Shown: positions 23,166-35,959, numbered from the stretch's first letter. The stretch: DNA of 64,000 bases from Callorhinus ursinus (GCF_003265705.1 NW_020312785.1:23738587-23802586); one strand, 5' to 3'. Numbers and translations: made by a program. The notes: generated by a model not told the origin, from the letters alone.

Positions 23166-25299
23166 GCTTTCTCAAACATATTATTTAATATGACCATGTA
23201 TTTAAGAGATTAAAAATAAATGTAACTAATGTATACTTGCAAGAATATGCTATTCAAAGAGAATAGGAAATACAATGCTATTCATATGCTCTCCCACTGC
23301 AAAATGAGTTGAGAAATAAAAAGAAAATTTCAAATTCTGCTCTAGGGGTAGGAAGTATAACTTAGCTTAACTTGAGCTACTGTCCCAACTTTACTCGACT
23401 GATAAATTAACTTACACTATAAACAAGCACCTCAAAATCAACAGAAAAATATGTTATGGGTTCCTTTTGTAAATAAAAAATACAAAATTGTTACAAATTA
23501 AAACAGACAGTAAAAAGTGCATTACAAAAACATGGAAAGTGTGGAGTAAAATAAATAATTAAATACTTAATCATACTTCTATATACTTACAGAGAATACT
23601 AAGGCTATGATTTTAACATCTTTTCTTCCAGTGTTATTCTATCAATTTTTACATATGAAGTACACTATGACTGCTTTCTGCTTACTTTAAACATTTTGCC
23701 CTTTCACTAATAAGTTATGAAAAATATATTTTTAAGTATATGAACAATATATCTTACAGATGTGTTACAATTAATTGAACTTCCTTGTGGGAAGTTTATT
23801 TATTCCCAAATTTTAAGGATTATTAAAATCTAAGTTTATTATCATTATGTTCAATATACACCCTTATCCATGTATTCAATTATTTCTTTAATATAACATT
23901 TTAGTCATGGAATTTGGGGCCCATGTCGCTTAAAAAATTTTAAGAGTTGATATATAACTTCAAAAATAAATTGTTCTAAAGATGTCTTCTTTAAAAATTC
24001 CAATAATTCCAGAAAAGTTTTGACATCTTGTTAATAATGCTAAATTCCATTTTTTTTCATTTGAAACTTAAAGCTCTTTGGTACTTTATCATTGTTTTTC
24101 TAAAATACTTTAAAATTCTCTATAACCCTTTAAGGTATAAATTTGGAAAATGGGTATGAATATTACCATTAAATATCTGATTTTTCTTTAATGTCATATT
24201 CTCAGTTATATCACCTTTTAAATTATGCTTATTTGTAACTTCAATTTGGTTCATGCTGATCAAAACTTCCTGAAATACTGATGTCTAGTGAAATCCCCTA
24301 TTTTCATTTTGGATTATATTCCTTAAAGGATTCTAAACTAACCCATACCTTTAAACATTTGTTAATTCTCAAAACAACTTGAATACTGTTCATAGAAAAA
24401 TCATCAAATTTTCTTATTTATCCATTAGCCCAACAACGCAATGTTTAAACATATAATATGGAAGCATAAATAATTCTAAATTTTGATATACTAAATAATC
24501 AGATAGATAGCATCATTTTAGGACCAAGTCCTAAGAACTTCTTTCCAATAGGTACCCTCAGTGTGAAAACAGTAATATCCATTTCTTTGAACACAATTTC
24601 CCAATAAAGGTATATGGAAAATCCATGTATTTCTAGTTTATTGATGCAGACAAAATTAATAAGGTGAAATTAACTCGTTCTCTTTAAATACAGAAATCCT
24701 CTCTTGGGTTAACCAGCTCAACCTGGTTTAACTGTGGCCTTCCCAATTTACTAATGAAAGTCCCCTTCAGTCATTTCCAGGTAAATTAGGGCCACTGGAT
24801 ACCCTTTCTCCTTAAAAAGTCAGATAAAACATACAAAAAAACCCCCAATATCCTACCCAAAATATCCATCATGGTAACTGGTGCCAAAATTACTAATCAA
24901 ATGAAATAAAAAGTATATTCAAATTGTTCTAAGATACAAACTTTTTTTTTTAAGACAGAGAATGCATTACATCATAGATAAACATTGTGGACAGAAAAAA
25001 AGTTCTTGGTCAATTCATTAGAAAAATAAGAAAAAAGGTGGTTGTGAGACAAAGTATATGAAGGAAAGGAATTGCCATATTACTGTAAGATTTGATGTTT
25101 TTAGTTTTAATACAAATATAGAATAGTCTACCCAATGTGGAAATAAAGACAGAAATCCAATGTAAAGAGGAAACTTATAGTAATTTCTCTACCTGTTTGT
25201 TTTCTTTACCTGGTTTAATTCTAAAACCATGAGAATGATGACTGATAAATGGCAGAGGTCCAGAAGAAAATAATCCAAAGTGATGCACAAAAGTAAAAT
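23166..25299. other. AT-rich intronic sequence, nothing recognised
   Basis: A 2.1-kb stretch without a recognised repeat or coding signal. Confidence 0.55.
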
Positions 25300-25480
25300 T
25301 ATTTCAAACCAACAAATGCTTATTGAGCAATTACTCTGTACCTAGGCCTACAGATTGTAGATGGAAGCTAAAAACTGACAGCACACACTGAGGTCACAAG
25401 TGCAAAGAGAAGGAACAACATGAAATCAGGCACAAATCTGTATTACAGATGTGCTACGAGTTTTATAAATTCACCTATGT
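25300..25480 (-). mobile_element. L2 3' end fragment
   Basis: CAACAAATGCTTATTGAGCAATTACTCTGTACC matches the reverse-complement L2 end. The rest is diverged. Confidence 0.6.
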
Positions 25481-25797
25481 TTCCAGCTAGTGACACATAA
25501 CATCTAAAGACCTCACAAGGATACCATGTAAAGCAATAGATTTGTGCCAATAAACTAGTTGATGTTTAATACACAGAAAGCACAGCATTTCAATAAAGGT
25601 AAATTTCTGGATGCTCTTGTTATGCATGGACTTTGAGTGATTATGATGTATCAACATAGGTCTATCAGTTGTAACAAAGGTACCAATCTGGTGGAAAATG
25701 TTAATAATGAGGGAATCTGTATGTTTGTGGAGGCAAGAAGTATATGGGAAATCTCTGTAACTTCCCTTCAATTTGGCCTTGAACATAAAACTGCTCT

Positions 25798-25825
25798 AAA
25801 AAAATAAATATACATATACATACAC

Positions 25826-25876
<51 letters not shown>
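25798..25876. repeat. (TA)n microsatellite
   Basis: TACATATACATAC changes into an uninterrupted TA run ending at TATAAAG. It lies immediately upstream of a SINEC target site. Confidence 0.95.
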
Positions 25877-25878
<2 letters not shown>

Positions 25879-25900
25879 GTTCATTTTAAAAAGTTATCTA

Positions 25901-26083
25901 GGGGCGCCTGGGTGGCTCAGTTGGTTAAGCGTCTGCCTTCAACTCAGGTCATGATCTCAGGGTCCTGGATCAAGTCCCACATCGGTCTCAGAAGGGAGCC
26001 TGCTTCTCCATCTGCCTCTGCCTGTCACTCCCCCTGCTTGTGCTCACGCTCTCTCTGTCAAATAAATAAATAAAATCTTTTAA
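25901..26083 (+). mobile_element. SINEC
   Basis: Head GGGGCGCCTGGGTGGCTCAG, tail AATAAATAAAATCTTT. Target-site duplication AAAAAGTTA(T/A)CTA at 25888-25900 and 26084-26096. It follows a (TA)n tract. Confidence 0.95.
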
Positions 26084-26147
26084 AAAAAGTTAACTAATCA
26101 TAAATGTAATGCTCTTAAAAAAAATCTGCAAATATCTGCAAATGCAA

Positions 26148-26222
26148 ATAGGTGTATGTATATATATGTATATATATATACACACACACATACATATCTG
26201 TATATATATATGCATATATAAA
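26148..26222. repeat. (TA)n/(CA)n compound microsatellite
   Basis: GTATATATATGTATATATATAC, then a short CA run and a further TATATATATGCATATATA stretch. Confidence 0.92.
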
Positions 26223-26999
26223 TTTAAAATGATTACTTTGACTTGCATAACTAAAATGAGATTATAGGAAGAGAAAAGTAAAGGAATAAATAATAATAAA
26301 GAAGATACTCAAGGAATTAAGTATTTTTCCTGGCTTTTCCCTTCATAAACTTTTCTCTTGGCAAAGTGTGAGCAGACTATTATTTCTAGTGTTTTGCTTT
26401 TGCTTCACTCTCACCATTGCAATGCACTCTATGTTCACATGCACAACTGAAGTGGAGCTTATGCCAATTCCTAGGCTTTCCATTTCACTTCATAAAACCT
26501 TTGTTCCGTAATACACAAAACACCATCTTGACTATAATATACAGCAAGCCCCTTCTTTGAGTTATTACCATCATACACATATGAGCAATACTCTTGTAGC
26601 CTTCGAGATTAAAGATATTCATCTCTCTTTGCAAACCTGACACACAAAAAAAGAGTGCAAAAACTCTACAGAACTACAAGAGTTGTAGATTTTGCATATG
26701 AAAAAGCTTTTGAAAAGAAAAAGATGAATCAAAATGTTTATGGAGCATGAGATGCACAGGAGATGATCAAAGTGACACCACCACCTTATACAACCTACAG
26801 AATCTTTACTTGGTTTTACTTGGTTCTATATGGTTACTTAGTTCTGTTGGTGTGTTGAAAAATTAGTAAAAAACAAATGGTGCTTTCTCAAAAAGTCTCA
26901 AAAGAACACAGCTAAGATTTTTATAATTATCTCATTAATCTTGAATGTCAGAATAGAACAAAAGCTAAGAGATATCCAGCAAACTCATTAGCTGTATTA
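26223..26999. other. Intronic sequence, nothing recognised
   Basis: No frame, repeat or motif worth naming apart from a CTTGGTT duplication near 26810-26825. Confidence 0.55.
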
Positions 27000-27185
27000 A
27001 TTCTCACAGCCCCCAAAATGTTCCTAAGTGGGCACTGTTAGTATCCATAATTTATAGATGAGGAAACTGAGGCACAGAAATTAAATAACGAGTCCAAAAT
27101 TTAACAGGTACTAACAGATAAAGATTCAGATCCATGCAGTCAGCTCCAGAATCCTGACATTTAACCACTAAACTATGCTGTAAAC
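27000..27185 (-). mobile_element. MIR
   Basis: TTATAGATGAGGAAACTGAGGCACAG, GATTCAGATCCATGCAGTCAG and TTTAACCACTAAACTATGC follow the reverse MIR through to its tRNA-derived end. Confidence 0.88.
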
Positions 27186-27280
27186 AACTTACCTTGTATA
27201 AGAATAAACATCATAAACCCAAAGATTTATTTTTTAACTCTCAAGTTAATGTAAGAAAAACTAGAAAAAAAGACTTCGGA

Positions 27281-27488
27281 GGAGACTGGGTGGCTCAGTC
27301 GGTTAAGGGACCGCCTGTTGATTTCAGCTCAAGTCATGATCTCAGGGTCCTAGGATGGAGCCCAGAGTCAGGCTCTGTGCTCGGCGGGGAGTCTACTTGA
27401 GATTCTTTCTTTCCCCCTTCCTTGGTCCCTCCCCCCAGCTTGTGCTCTGTCTCTCTAAAATAAATAAGTAAATCTTCAAAAAAAAAAA
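27281..27488 (+). mobile_element. SINEC
   Basis: Diverged head (GGAGACTGGGTGGCTCAGTC), body with AAGTCATGATCTCAGGGTCC, tail AATAAGTAAATCTTC plus an A-run. The likely target duplication is ACTTCGG / ACTTTGG, so the ends are approximate. Confidence 0.9.
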
Positions 27489-27574
27489 TACTTTGGTTCC
27501 ACATGGCAGTTGGGAGAAGAGAATAGACTGGATTCATATCAGAACACTTGGGCTTTTCTCCTAGGCCCATAAAT

Positions 27575-27640
27575 TTCTACCTCTCCATCCTTGATTAGTG
27601 GGTCAGTTTCTTCATCCATAAAATGAGGTTAATATACCAT
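27575..27640 (+). mobile_element. MIR core fragment
   Basis: GGGTCAGTTTCTTCATCCATAAAATGAGG is the MIR core followed by a short diverged tail. Confidence 0.55.
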
Positions 27641-28534
27641 GTTAAAGCTAGAATAAGAACAGATAAATCTGTCAACCCTCCCATCTTCCAAACAAAGAAA
27701 AACTAGTCAACAGATTGAAAATATTTGATTAAGGTTAAACAAAAGATCCCTGATAGCTAGAACCAGGACCCTGTTCTTCTGAATACCATTAACACAAGGG
27801 TAGAAGTAAAACCTTTTGTAAAAGAAGACTAAAGAAGAGGTGTTCTTAGCCTGTTCAGGATGTGCTTCTGAGTGTACATGAATTTTTGGAAGTGGATGCA
27901 AATTTCTCTGGCCATGCACAGAAATACAAAAAATAACATAGCATTAGAAGAGGTTCTAATCCTCACAAGAAATATAAGAAATATAATTATCTTTACTTGG
28001 TTTTAGATGAATAAAGAAAAGCTCAGAGGGGTAAATGTCTCCTAAATAATTCATAGAGAGATATTTACACATACCTCCCTCATACCTTAGGTAAATAATC
28101 CCCTTGCAATGTTGGCAAAGTAACCCTAGCCTTCAAAACCTTACAATCTAGGAGTTCAGGGCCTAGAAAGATTCGTGTTTTTCTAGTTGGGAGGGACTTA
28201 CATATGTTGAAAAGCTCAGACTCCAAGCAGTACGTGATGATGAAGTACCAAAAGCAAAATACATACAGTAAATGCCAAAGGAGAAATAAGAGCCAGAAGT
28301 TAAGTAAAGCAAACAGTTTGTTTTCTCAGAGATGAGGTTTTAGTTAGATATGGAGGGCTGGATATGAGGTTGGGTTGGTCAGAGGTTCTTGCTTCTCAAA
28401 TTATCTGGAGTTTTGTGTTTATGAATATATTTGCATTTATCTACCGACAAGACCCATCCACAGAAAAGACCATCATAATCTTGAAGAGGGGCACTAATGC
28501 AAACATTTTTTTAAATAAACAACAAAATAATGAG

Positions 28535-28885
28535 GGTATGCATTTTTTAGGATTGCTATCACAAAATGTCACAAACGGTAGCTTTAAAAAACAGAAATGT
28601 ATTGTTTCATAGAGCTAGAGGCTAGAAGTCCAAGTTTAAAGTGTTAGCAGGGGTAATTCGTTCTGAGGGCTGTGGGGGAGGATTTGTTCCATGCCTCTTT
28701 CCTAGTTTCTAGAAGTTTACTGAAGTTCCTTGGTTTCTGTTGCATCACTCACCCCAAACTGCCTTCATCCTCATGTGGCATTGTCCTGTGTCTCTGCTTC
28801 TGTGTCCAAATGTCCCCTTAAACTTAATATATGCTGTTTAAACTTAAACAGCAGTTTAGGGGCACAATTCAACCCATATGAATGG
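28535..28885 (-). mobile_element. MaLR-type LTR, reverse orientation
   Basis: GATTGCTATCACAAAATGTC, TAGAGGCTAGAAGTCCAAGT, CTGAGGGCTGTGGGGGAGGA and GGGGCACAATTCAACCCAT run in the order of a reverse MST/MLT1-like LTR. A short repeat of CTTAAAC-type sequence interrupts it near 28830-28850. It is non-coding. Confidence 0.65.
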
Positions 28886-29074
28886 GATACACACAGATGA
28901 GTGGGAAGGATGCTTCAAATCAGGGTACACAAGGGAGGAACAGAATAATGTGGTATTCAGAAGCCGGAATGATTTGTATAAAGGGTTTGGTCTAAGACTA
29001 ATAGAAAAGAGGAGTTGAAATGCTGGCTGTGGCCAAACTGCTGAGATCTAAAAATATTCACAACAGGCCCTTGC

Positions 29075-29225
29075 GGGGCACCTGGGTGGCTCAGTCAGTT
29101 AAGTGTTGGATTCTTGATCTCAGCTCAGGTCTTGATGTCAGGGTCGTGAGCCCATTTTGGGCTCCACACAGAGTGTGAAGCCTACTTAAAAAACAAACAA
29201 ATAAACAAAACAAACAAACAAAAAA
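29075..29225 (+). mobile_element. SINEC, older subtype with (AAAC)n tail
   Basis: Head GGGGCACCTGGGTGGCTCAG, core TTGATCTCAGCTCAGGTCTT, GAAGCCTACTTAAAAAAC and an AAACAAACAAAT tail. No clear target-site duplication was found. Confidence 0.92.
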
Positions 29226-29917
29226 TCCCAAAAGAGTCTTTTGGATTCTAGCCGATTAGCAACAAAGAAGTTCCTGAAAGATTCTGAAAAGTAAAATAAC
29301 ATTATGAAAACGTTGTTTAGGAACATTAAACTCACAGGGCTGGGCAGGATGCAGAGTAGAAAAAGGGGCCCCAGGACTCCCATAATCACCCCCATAACGC
29401 AGATGTGAGACAATGAAGGCAATGGGAATAAAAAAAGAAAGGAAAAAATCCAAGAAGCATTCTGAAGGAAGAATTCACACAATTCAGTCCAACAGCTCTG
29501 AGGTTTGGGATCTAAGAGACAAGAAGAAAGCTAGCTTAGGGCTGTTTTCATTTTAAACTTGTGTTTGACTTTGAGAAAGAAACCAACACTGTAAATATCA
29601 TTTTTTTCATATATTAAGTATGACATAAGTCTAGGACTTTAAAAACCAACTTGAAGCTCAACAGATGATATTTTTAAGAGTGCAAAGGAGAGTTTTTTTC
29701 CATCCCATTCCCAGAATTTTTTATTTCAATAATTATATGTTTCAAGTTATAATTTAGAGTTATACTAAATATCTCCTAAGATAACTGCACTTGATAATTC
29801 ATAAATTATAGTCAATATATTCAGGAAAATGCTATCTAACAGGTTTATTTAAAGATTTAATGCTAAATTCCATTAACATTTTATACAGAAACTCTGTTGA
29901 TGATACACCCCACATTC

Positions 29918-29940
29918 TGACGTAATGTAGCCATATAAGG
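29918..29940. promoter_or_regulatory. Candidate CRE/ATF site plus CArG box
   Basis: TGACGTAA (29918-29925) resembles CREB/ATF sites. CCATATAAGG (29931-29940) is an exact CC(A/T)6GG serum response factor consensus. They lie five bases apart in sequence with no recognised repeat. Function is inferred only from motifs. Confidence 0.35.
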
Positions 29941-30237
29941 ACAAATCCTGAAGGCTGCTTAGACCACAGCTTCATTTTCGCAGACCATTTTTAAATGCCT
30001 TTTATAAAATGACAAAATACTGAGGCCACACCTACTTCTTGGAGCACAGTAAGAAATGTTCTCTGGGGGAAGTTTTTTAGTGGGAAAATCCCATGTACAT
30101 CAAAAAAGTCTTTAGATGATTACCATTCCAAATATAAGTTGAAGCCATCTAGGTAATTTATCCTCTCGAAGCATGTTAATTCCATTCAAAAAGAGAATAA
30201 GCATGCAATATTTGTTATTTAATTAGAAGTACTTTTT

Positions 30238-30420
30238 TAAAAAGATTTTATTTATTTATTTGAGAGAGAGAGTATGTGTGAGTGGGAGGGACAGGGAGAG
30301 AATTTGAAGCAGATTCACGCTGAGCGCAAGGCTCAACATGGGGCTCCATCGGATGATCTCAAGGTCACGATCTGAGCAAGATCACTTGCTTAACCGACTG
30401 GGCTACCCAGGTTCCCCAGC
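30238..30420 (-). mobile_element. SINEC, first of an adjacent minus-strand pair
   Basis: Reverse-complement copy: AAAGATTTTATTTATTTATT at left, GGCTACCCAGGTTCCCC at right. Target-site duplication TAGAAGTA(C/G)TTTTT at about 30224 and 30421-30434. Confidence 0.93.
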
Positions 30421-30451
30421 TAGAAGTAGTTTTTAATATGGAAGCCACTTT

Positions 30452-30637
30452 TTCTTTTCAAAGATTGTATTTATTTGTCAGAGAGAGAGAGCACGCGCAC
30501 AAGCAGGGGGAGCGGAAGAGGGAGAAGCAGACTCCCCACTGAGCAAGGAGCCCGACATGGGACTTGATCCCAGGATCCTGGAATCATGACCTGAGCTGAA
30601 GGCAGAGGCTTAACCAACTGAACCACCCAGACGTCCC
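30452..30637 (-). mobile_element. SINEC, second of an adjacent minus-strand pair
   Basis: Left end AAAGATTGTATTTATTTGTC, right end AACCACCCAGACGTCCC. Target-site duplication GGAAGC(C/T)AC at about 30440 and 30639. Only a few bases separate its target site from that of the preceding SINEC. Confidence 0.93.
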
Positions 30638-31074
30638 TGGAAGCTACCTTTGTAAAGAAAATGTCTGCTCCTCCACAAAGAATGTGATATTTAATAAGGA
30701 CAACTTTAAAAAATGATTCTCAATATCATAAAAACTACATTGGGGCCAAATTTCATTATTCTTACATTCTAATCCAGTGCCGTCCAAGAGAATTTTCTGC
30801 AATAATGATTAAAATGTCCTATTATGTGCTTCCGATACAGTAGCCACCAGCCACATGAGGCTGTTGAGCACTTGAAATCACCTTTTATTTCATTTTACTT
30901 TAATTAATTTCATTTAAATAGTCACACATCATTGGTGGCTACTGTGTTAGATGACACAGTTCTAATCTACTGGTAAGTAAAAATAAATGCAAAAGAAAAA
31001 ATCAAAACCTCACCTGTGACTCTTAAACACTGGGATCTATCACAACAAAAATCATCACTAATATCCATGGGTCT

Positions 31075-31240
31075 TAACCCCTGGGGAGCACCAGAGTGAA
31101 CTACAGAAGTGGGATCTTAAAAATTCAGATGTCAGGGGCCCCTACTCCCGATCTACTGAATCAATTCTTCAAAAAATCTACTTTTAACAGCATCAGAAGT
31201 AATTCTCTGATACACGTTAAGGTTTGAGAACACCTGATCT
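31075..31240 (+). mobile_element. MER5A-like hAT element
   Basis: AAATTCAGATGTCAGGGGCC, CTACTCCCGATCTACTGAATC and the terminal AAGGTTTGAGAACACCTG follow MER5A. Confidence 0.75.
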
Positions 31241-31609
31241 ATTTCTGCGCTCATTACAAAGTTGAGTCATTGTGTTTCTCCAGTAGGAAATATGAATTTG
31301 TATGATTTAACTACTGAGTTCTAACATTAAAACATATTGTTTTAAATTAAATAACATGGCACCTTCTAACCAACATTTTTTTAAGAGCTCCAGCTCTTTA
31401 GAAACAACTGGAGAGTAAATGATTTTCACATTCTAAAATACGACTAAGTATCAACTAATTTCCCTGGACAAATGCTACACTTCATCAGATCTTGTCTTTC
31501 TGTAGATCCCACAATAAATGAATTACCTGCCTTGATTATTGCATACCACTCTCTTTGTATTCTACAACTTTAAACCCACGCCCTAATGCTTGTTATGGAA
31601 ATCTATGCA

Positions 31610-31745
31610 ATGCCCTTCTCTGATTATCAATTTACTTATCTGGAAAATGAAGTAAAACTGGAATGAAAACTCCTACTTCACAGGATTGTTCTCAAGGCCA
31701 AATGTGAAGTGCCTAGCAGAGTGGCACAGAGGAAATGATTTCTTC
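31610..31745 (+). mobile_element. MIR 3' half
   Basis: TTACTTATCTGGAAAATGAAG, CACAGGATTGTTCTCAAGG and GTGCCTAGCAGAGTGGCAC are forward MIR segments. Confidence 0.75.
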
Positions 31746-33404
31746 CTCTTCCCAAGGACTATTTCTCTATTTGTTTCCCTTTTAATTCACTTATCTGTCA
31801 GTACTGTTAATAGTGGTCTGAAATCACTTAACCCCTACTTGCTGTTTTAGGGCTACAAAGAGCCCTAAAGCGCTGCCTCCAGTGAGCAGGGGAAATCCAA
31901 GGACATGTGACTCTTTGCCAAGTCAGCTTCATCTGGCTGTTCTGCTATGATCTGGCCCACCTCCCACCCACCCCACCCCATCCTCAAGGCTGGCTATGGT
32001 TTTATTACTCTAAGTCAAACCTAAACCTTGCTTCCCTTCTCATGACTTGGTTTTGTCTTACACCCAACCTTCCCTCTTCACACCTCCTTCCAACAGAGAA
32101 AGAAAACTCGGCAATAAAACTCTCCCTCATTAATTAGACAAGACTTGGAAGTAGAGTGTCCTCGATCTGAACATGCAGCATTTGACATATCTTGTTTAGC
32201 AGCAAAAAAGCAATGATGATCCTGTCTATTACTTTTTTAGTGGTGTTACATAGTTCCAGGGTTGGTCCATGTTTTTAGTATCCCTCGTATCAATTTGAAA
32301 AAAATTCCTAAAATTAAAAAAAATTCAATCTAATAAAAGCATTTCAACATTATATAAAATGATTTCTTCATCGTAGAAGAAAATATAGCTTCTTGCAATA
32401 GGGTAAAATTGAATGCTATCTAAAAACAACAGGGCGCCTGGGTGGCTCAGTTGGTTAAGCGACTGCCTTCGGCTCAGGTCATGATCCTGGAGTCCCGGAT
32501 CGAGTCTCGCATCGGGCTCCCTGCTCAGCAGGGAGTCTGCTTCTCCCTCTGACCCTCTTCCCTCTCGTGCTCTCTCTCATTCTCTCCCTCTCAAATAAAT
32601 AAATAAAATCTTTAAAAAAAATTAAAAAAATAAAAACAACAGAAAAATTATTTTTATTTTCTCAAACTGACTGCAATTACAAAATTCTTCTGAGGTTTAC
32701 CTGCTTTTAGTCTCCCAAAGGTGAACATATCACACACTTGCGAATCATTTTGAAATTAGAACGGTAATCAAATCAACTTTCTTATTTAAATCTAAGAAAC
32801 TTAGGGTGGAGGGAAATCAATATAGCTATTAAATACAGTTTATTTTTAAAGTCCTCTCACAAAAATGTCAAAAGACTTTCTAAAAGTTTTACTTGTTATC
32901 TCGTTTGGGAAGCCATGAGATTTAATTTGATAACAGGCCACTCTGATACGATAACTTCATAAGGACCTCAATGAATACGAGGCAACTTACTCAGGGGGAA
33001 GTCTTAGGAGTCATAAAATGGAAAGCATGAAGCTTTATGGTAACTGGAGAAATGCAATTTTAAAAAAAATATGGATTTTTAAAATGACAAAATAACTCTT
33101 TGACTTTTTAAAAAATAATTAAGTTACTAAGAAGAAACTAAAGAATAGAGTTTGGCTGACTTTCAATTTTATTTTTAGGAGCTATTCCTAGGTCAATTCA
33201 ACAACATTAACAAAGTAAAAGTTTTTACATTATGTCGGGTGCAGTTCATTGTCTGACAAGTTTAATTCACATGATATACCAGTAAATTTTAGATCACAGT
33301 TCATTACTGATAAGGGTAAATAAAAATTAATTTTATGATAGGTATAACTAGATGCCAGTCTTTATGTATGTTATCTTAATGAATATCCATGACATTCTTA
33401 TTTT
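31746..33404. other. Intronic sequence around one SINEC
   Basis: Only the SINEC at 32433 is assigned. A C-rich stretch at 31959-31985 (CCCACCCACCCCACCCC type) is the only compositional feature. Confidence 0.55.
32433..32631 (+). mobile_element. SINEC
   Basis: Head GGCGCCTGGGTGGCTCAG, body GGATCGAGTCTCGCATCGGG, tail AATAAATAAAATCTTT followed by an A-rich run. Target-site duplication AAAAACAACAG at 32422-32432 and 32632-32642. Confidence 0.95.
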
Positions 33405-33419
33405 AATATTCACAGATGA

Positions 33420-33672
33420 GGGCACCTGGGGGGCTCAGTCGGTTAAGTGTCTGACTCTTGATTTCAGCCTAGGTCATGATCTCGAGGTCACAGGATCAAG
33501 CCCAGTGTTGGGCTCCACACTTAGCATGGAGTCTGCTTGATGGATTCTCTCTCTCCCTTCCTCTCTACCTCTCCCCCAGCTTGTGTGCTTGTGAATGCAC
33601 ACATGTGCTCTCTCTCTCTCTCTCTCAAATAAACAAATAAAATAAAATATTTTAAAAAGTTAAAATAAATAA
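33420..33672 (+). mobile_element. SINEC with extended CT tract and A-rich tail
   Basis: Head GGGCACCTGGGGGGCTCAG, then a (CT)n segment and an AATAAACAAATAAAATAAAA tail. A perfect 15-bp target-site duplication, AATATTCACAGATGA, is at 33405-33419 and 33673-33687. Confidence 0.96.
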
Positions 33673-33960
33673 AATATTCACAGATGAAGAAAGGAAGGCT
33701 CAAAATAGTTAAGTATGATTTTTGAGATCTATTTTTTGGTAAATTACTTGAAACTGTGTGACCCTACTCCAATGAGCTGGAATCACCTGAATTTTGAAAA
33801 GCCAATGTGTACATCAGTGGATCTCAAAACCTAATCTGTACCAAGCACTATACTATAAACTAAATAACCTGTTACACACACAAAAGTACTTTTCTAAAAA
33901 TACAAGAAAATAGTTGTTATGATCAATACAATATATATTTTCTTTAAAACATTACTGAAT

Positions 33961-34146
33961 CTGAGGCACCTGGGTGGCTCAGTCGGTTAAGTAGCCAGCT
34001 CTTGATTTGGGCTCAGGCTTTGATCTCAGGGTACTGGGATCGAATCCCGTGGGGCTCCACGCTCAGTGGGGAGTCTGCTTAAGGATTCTCTCTCCCCCCT
34101 CCCTCCCCCTGCTCTCTTTCTCTCTCAAATAAATTTAAAAATCTTT
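33961..34146 (+). mobile_element. SINEC
   Basis: Head GAGGCACCTGGGTGGCTCAG; body GGATCGAATCCCGTGGGGCT. A perfect 15-bp target-site duplication, AAAACATTACTGAAT, is at 33946-33960 and 34147-34161. It lies only 273 bp from the preceding SINEC. Confidence 0.96.
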
Positions 34147-34161
34147 AAAACATTACTGAAT

Positions 34162-35090
34162 TCCTAGCAGCTACTATATAACTGCTATCATTAGAGAAAC
34201 TCAGCTATTAAAATCAGGCTGCTACATTCATAAAGGATGAAGAGAATGCTGTAGAACATAGCACACTAGTCTACAAATATCTACAGTAGCCAACACATAT
34301 GTCCTCCTAGCAACTATTATGAATCACCTATTGGTTAAATTGCTAATTATCTGGTAGAGGAATGCAGGAAAGATGACAGCAAAGTAAGGTTGACCCTAAC
34401 GTATTTTATCCTAACTCTGTATCAGGGTATTTGAAAAAGCCTATAATAGCCTAGAAACAAATAAATCTAGGGTGAGTTCCACTTCCTGGACATTCTCAGT
34501 CAATCCACGAGGGAAGCGCAGTATCATTATAGTCTGTATATTCCATGATGCATGTGTTGTACTGAAAAAGGAGCCCATTGTGATGTGTCTGGCAGCATCC
34601 TACATGGAGATTTTAAGCCCTCCCATTTTTTAAAGCTTGTTTTTCAAAAAACCTAAAGCCAAACATATGAAAATGATTATATTACATAAAAATCATATGG
34701 GCACAAACTTAATTTTCCATTGCACATAAAATTAAAAATCAACAACTTAAGTATTTGGTGTTTGCGGACAGAATTAAATTACTATTATTAAACATTTCTA
34801 AAGATCCATTGAGTTATGAGTGAGACATTTCACACAAAAACAAGAAGATAGCTAAGTATGTTTTTCATTGGAAACTTCTGAATTTTAAATGCAATCTTTT
34901 TGGATGCGTAGAGAAAAAGCTAATAAATGGTTATTAGGTCACTTTATATTTTAGAGCATATTTTGTTTCTCAAAATAGGGGTACAGAGAGGAGACAAAAG
35001 CCTAAGTAAAGGTAAAGGAAAAGAGAAAGAGTAAACTATACACTAATTACCTCAACAGAATTTTTCTCTCCCTCTCCCTCTCTCTCTCTG
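34162..35090. other. Intronic sequence, nothing recognised
   Basis: AT-rich, ends in the CT tract before an L1 fragment. Confidence 0.55.
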
Positions 35091-35332
35091 TTTGTGGTAT
35101 AATTGACATACAATGTTAAATTAATTTCAAGTGTACAACATAGTGACTTGACACTTCTATACATGACTCAATGCTCACCACAGGAAGTATAGTCACCCTC
35201 TGTTCTCATACATTATTACAATACTATTGACTATATCCCCTGGGCTGTGCTTTTCATCTCCATTACTTATTTATTTTATATCTGGATGTTTTGTACTTCT
35301 TAATTACCTTCACCTTTTTCACTCATTTCCCC
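35091..35332 (+). mobile_element. L1 3' UTR fragment
   Basis: GTGGTATAATTGACATACAATG, CAAGTGTACAACATAGTGAC and TATTGACTATATCCCCTGGGC match the old mammalian L1 3' end. A (CT)n run lies just upstream. Confidence 0.8.
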
Positions 35333-35959
35333 TAGTCTGAGAATGTTATTCTCTTTTTATACTAACTTAGAATATGGTAAATAATGCTTGAATGAACAAA
35401 GTTCAAGTGTCAATGATTTTGAGGAACTGGTAGTATTATCGGCTTCACAGATTATATAATTTAGGGGAGATTACTAAACCCAATGCCTCAAACATAATAT
35501 ATACTCACATAATACTGGTTCCCTCCTGCTTTCCTTCTTTGATGTTGGAAAAAGAGACCAAAGGATTTTCTGGTTAATAATAATGCTACATTACATAACA
35601 ATACAGACAACTTTTATCATTAAGGCTCAATCTTCAAGCTTTAAACTATATCTGCCCCTCTAAAGTTTAAGGTACATGGAAGTAACATTCTTTTTAACTT
35701 TTTAACTTTTTAACTTTTAATGAACTAAACTGAGCAAAACTGTTGCTTAAATATCACTTCCCCAAAATCTGAAAACATAATAAATTAAGAAGTCCAGATG
35801 ACTTGTTCAGGGAATTTAATATTAAAATTATCTACAACATAAAATAACCATAGTAAGAGAACGATCACGTAATGACAATGACAGAAAAATCCTTGCATCA
35901 GTAATGAGGAAATTGGCTTCCAGACACATTATTATTTGTCTCATTTAATCCACCACCAA

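Larger units (their letters stand above)
27641..30223. other. Intronic sequence around an LTR and a SINEC
   Basis: Outside the LTR (28535) and SINEC (29075) no known repeat is seen. The CArG/CRE candidate lies at 29918. Confidence 0.55.
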
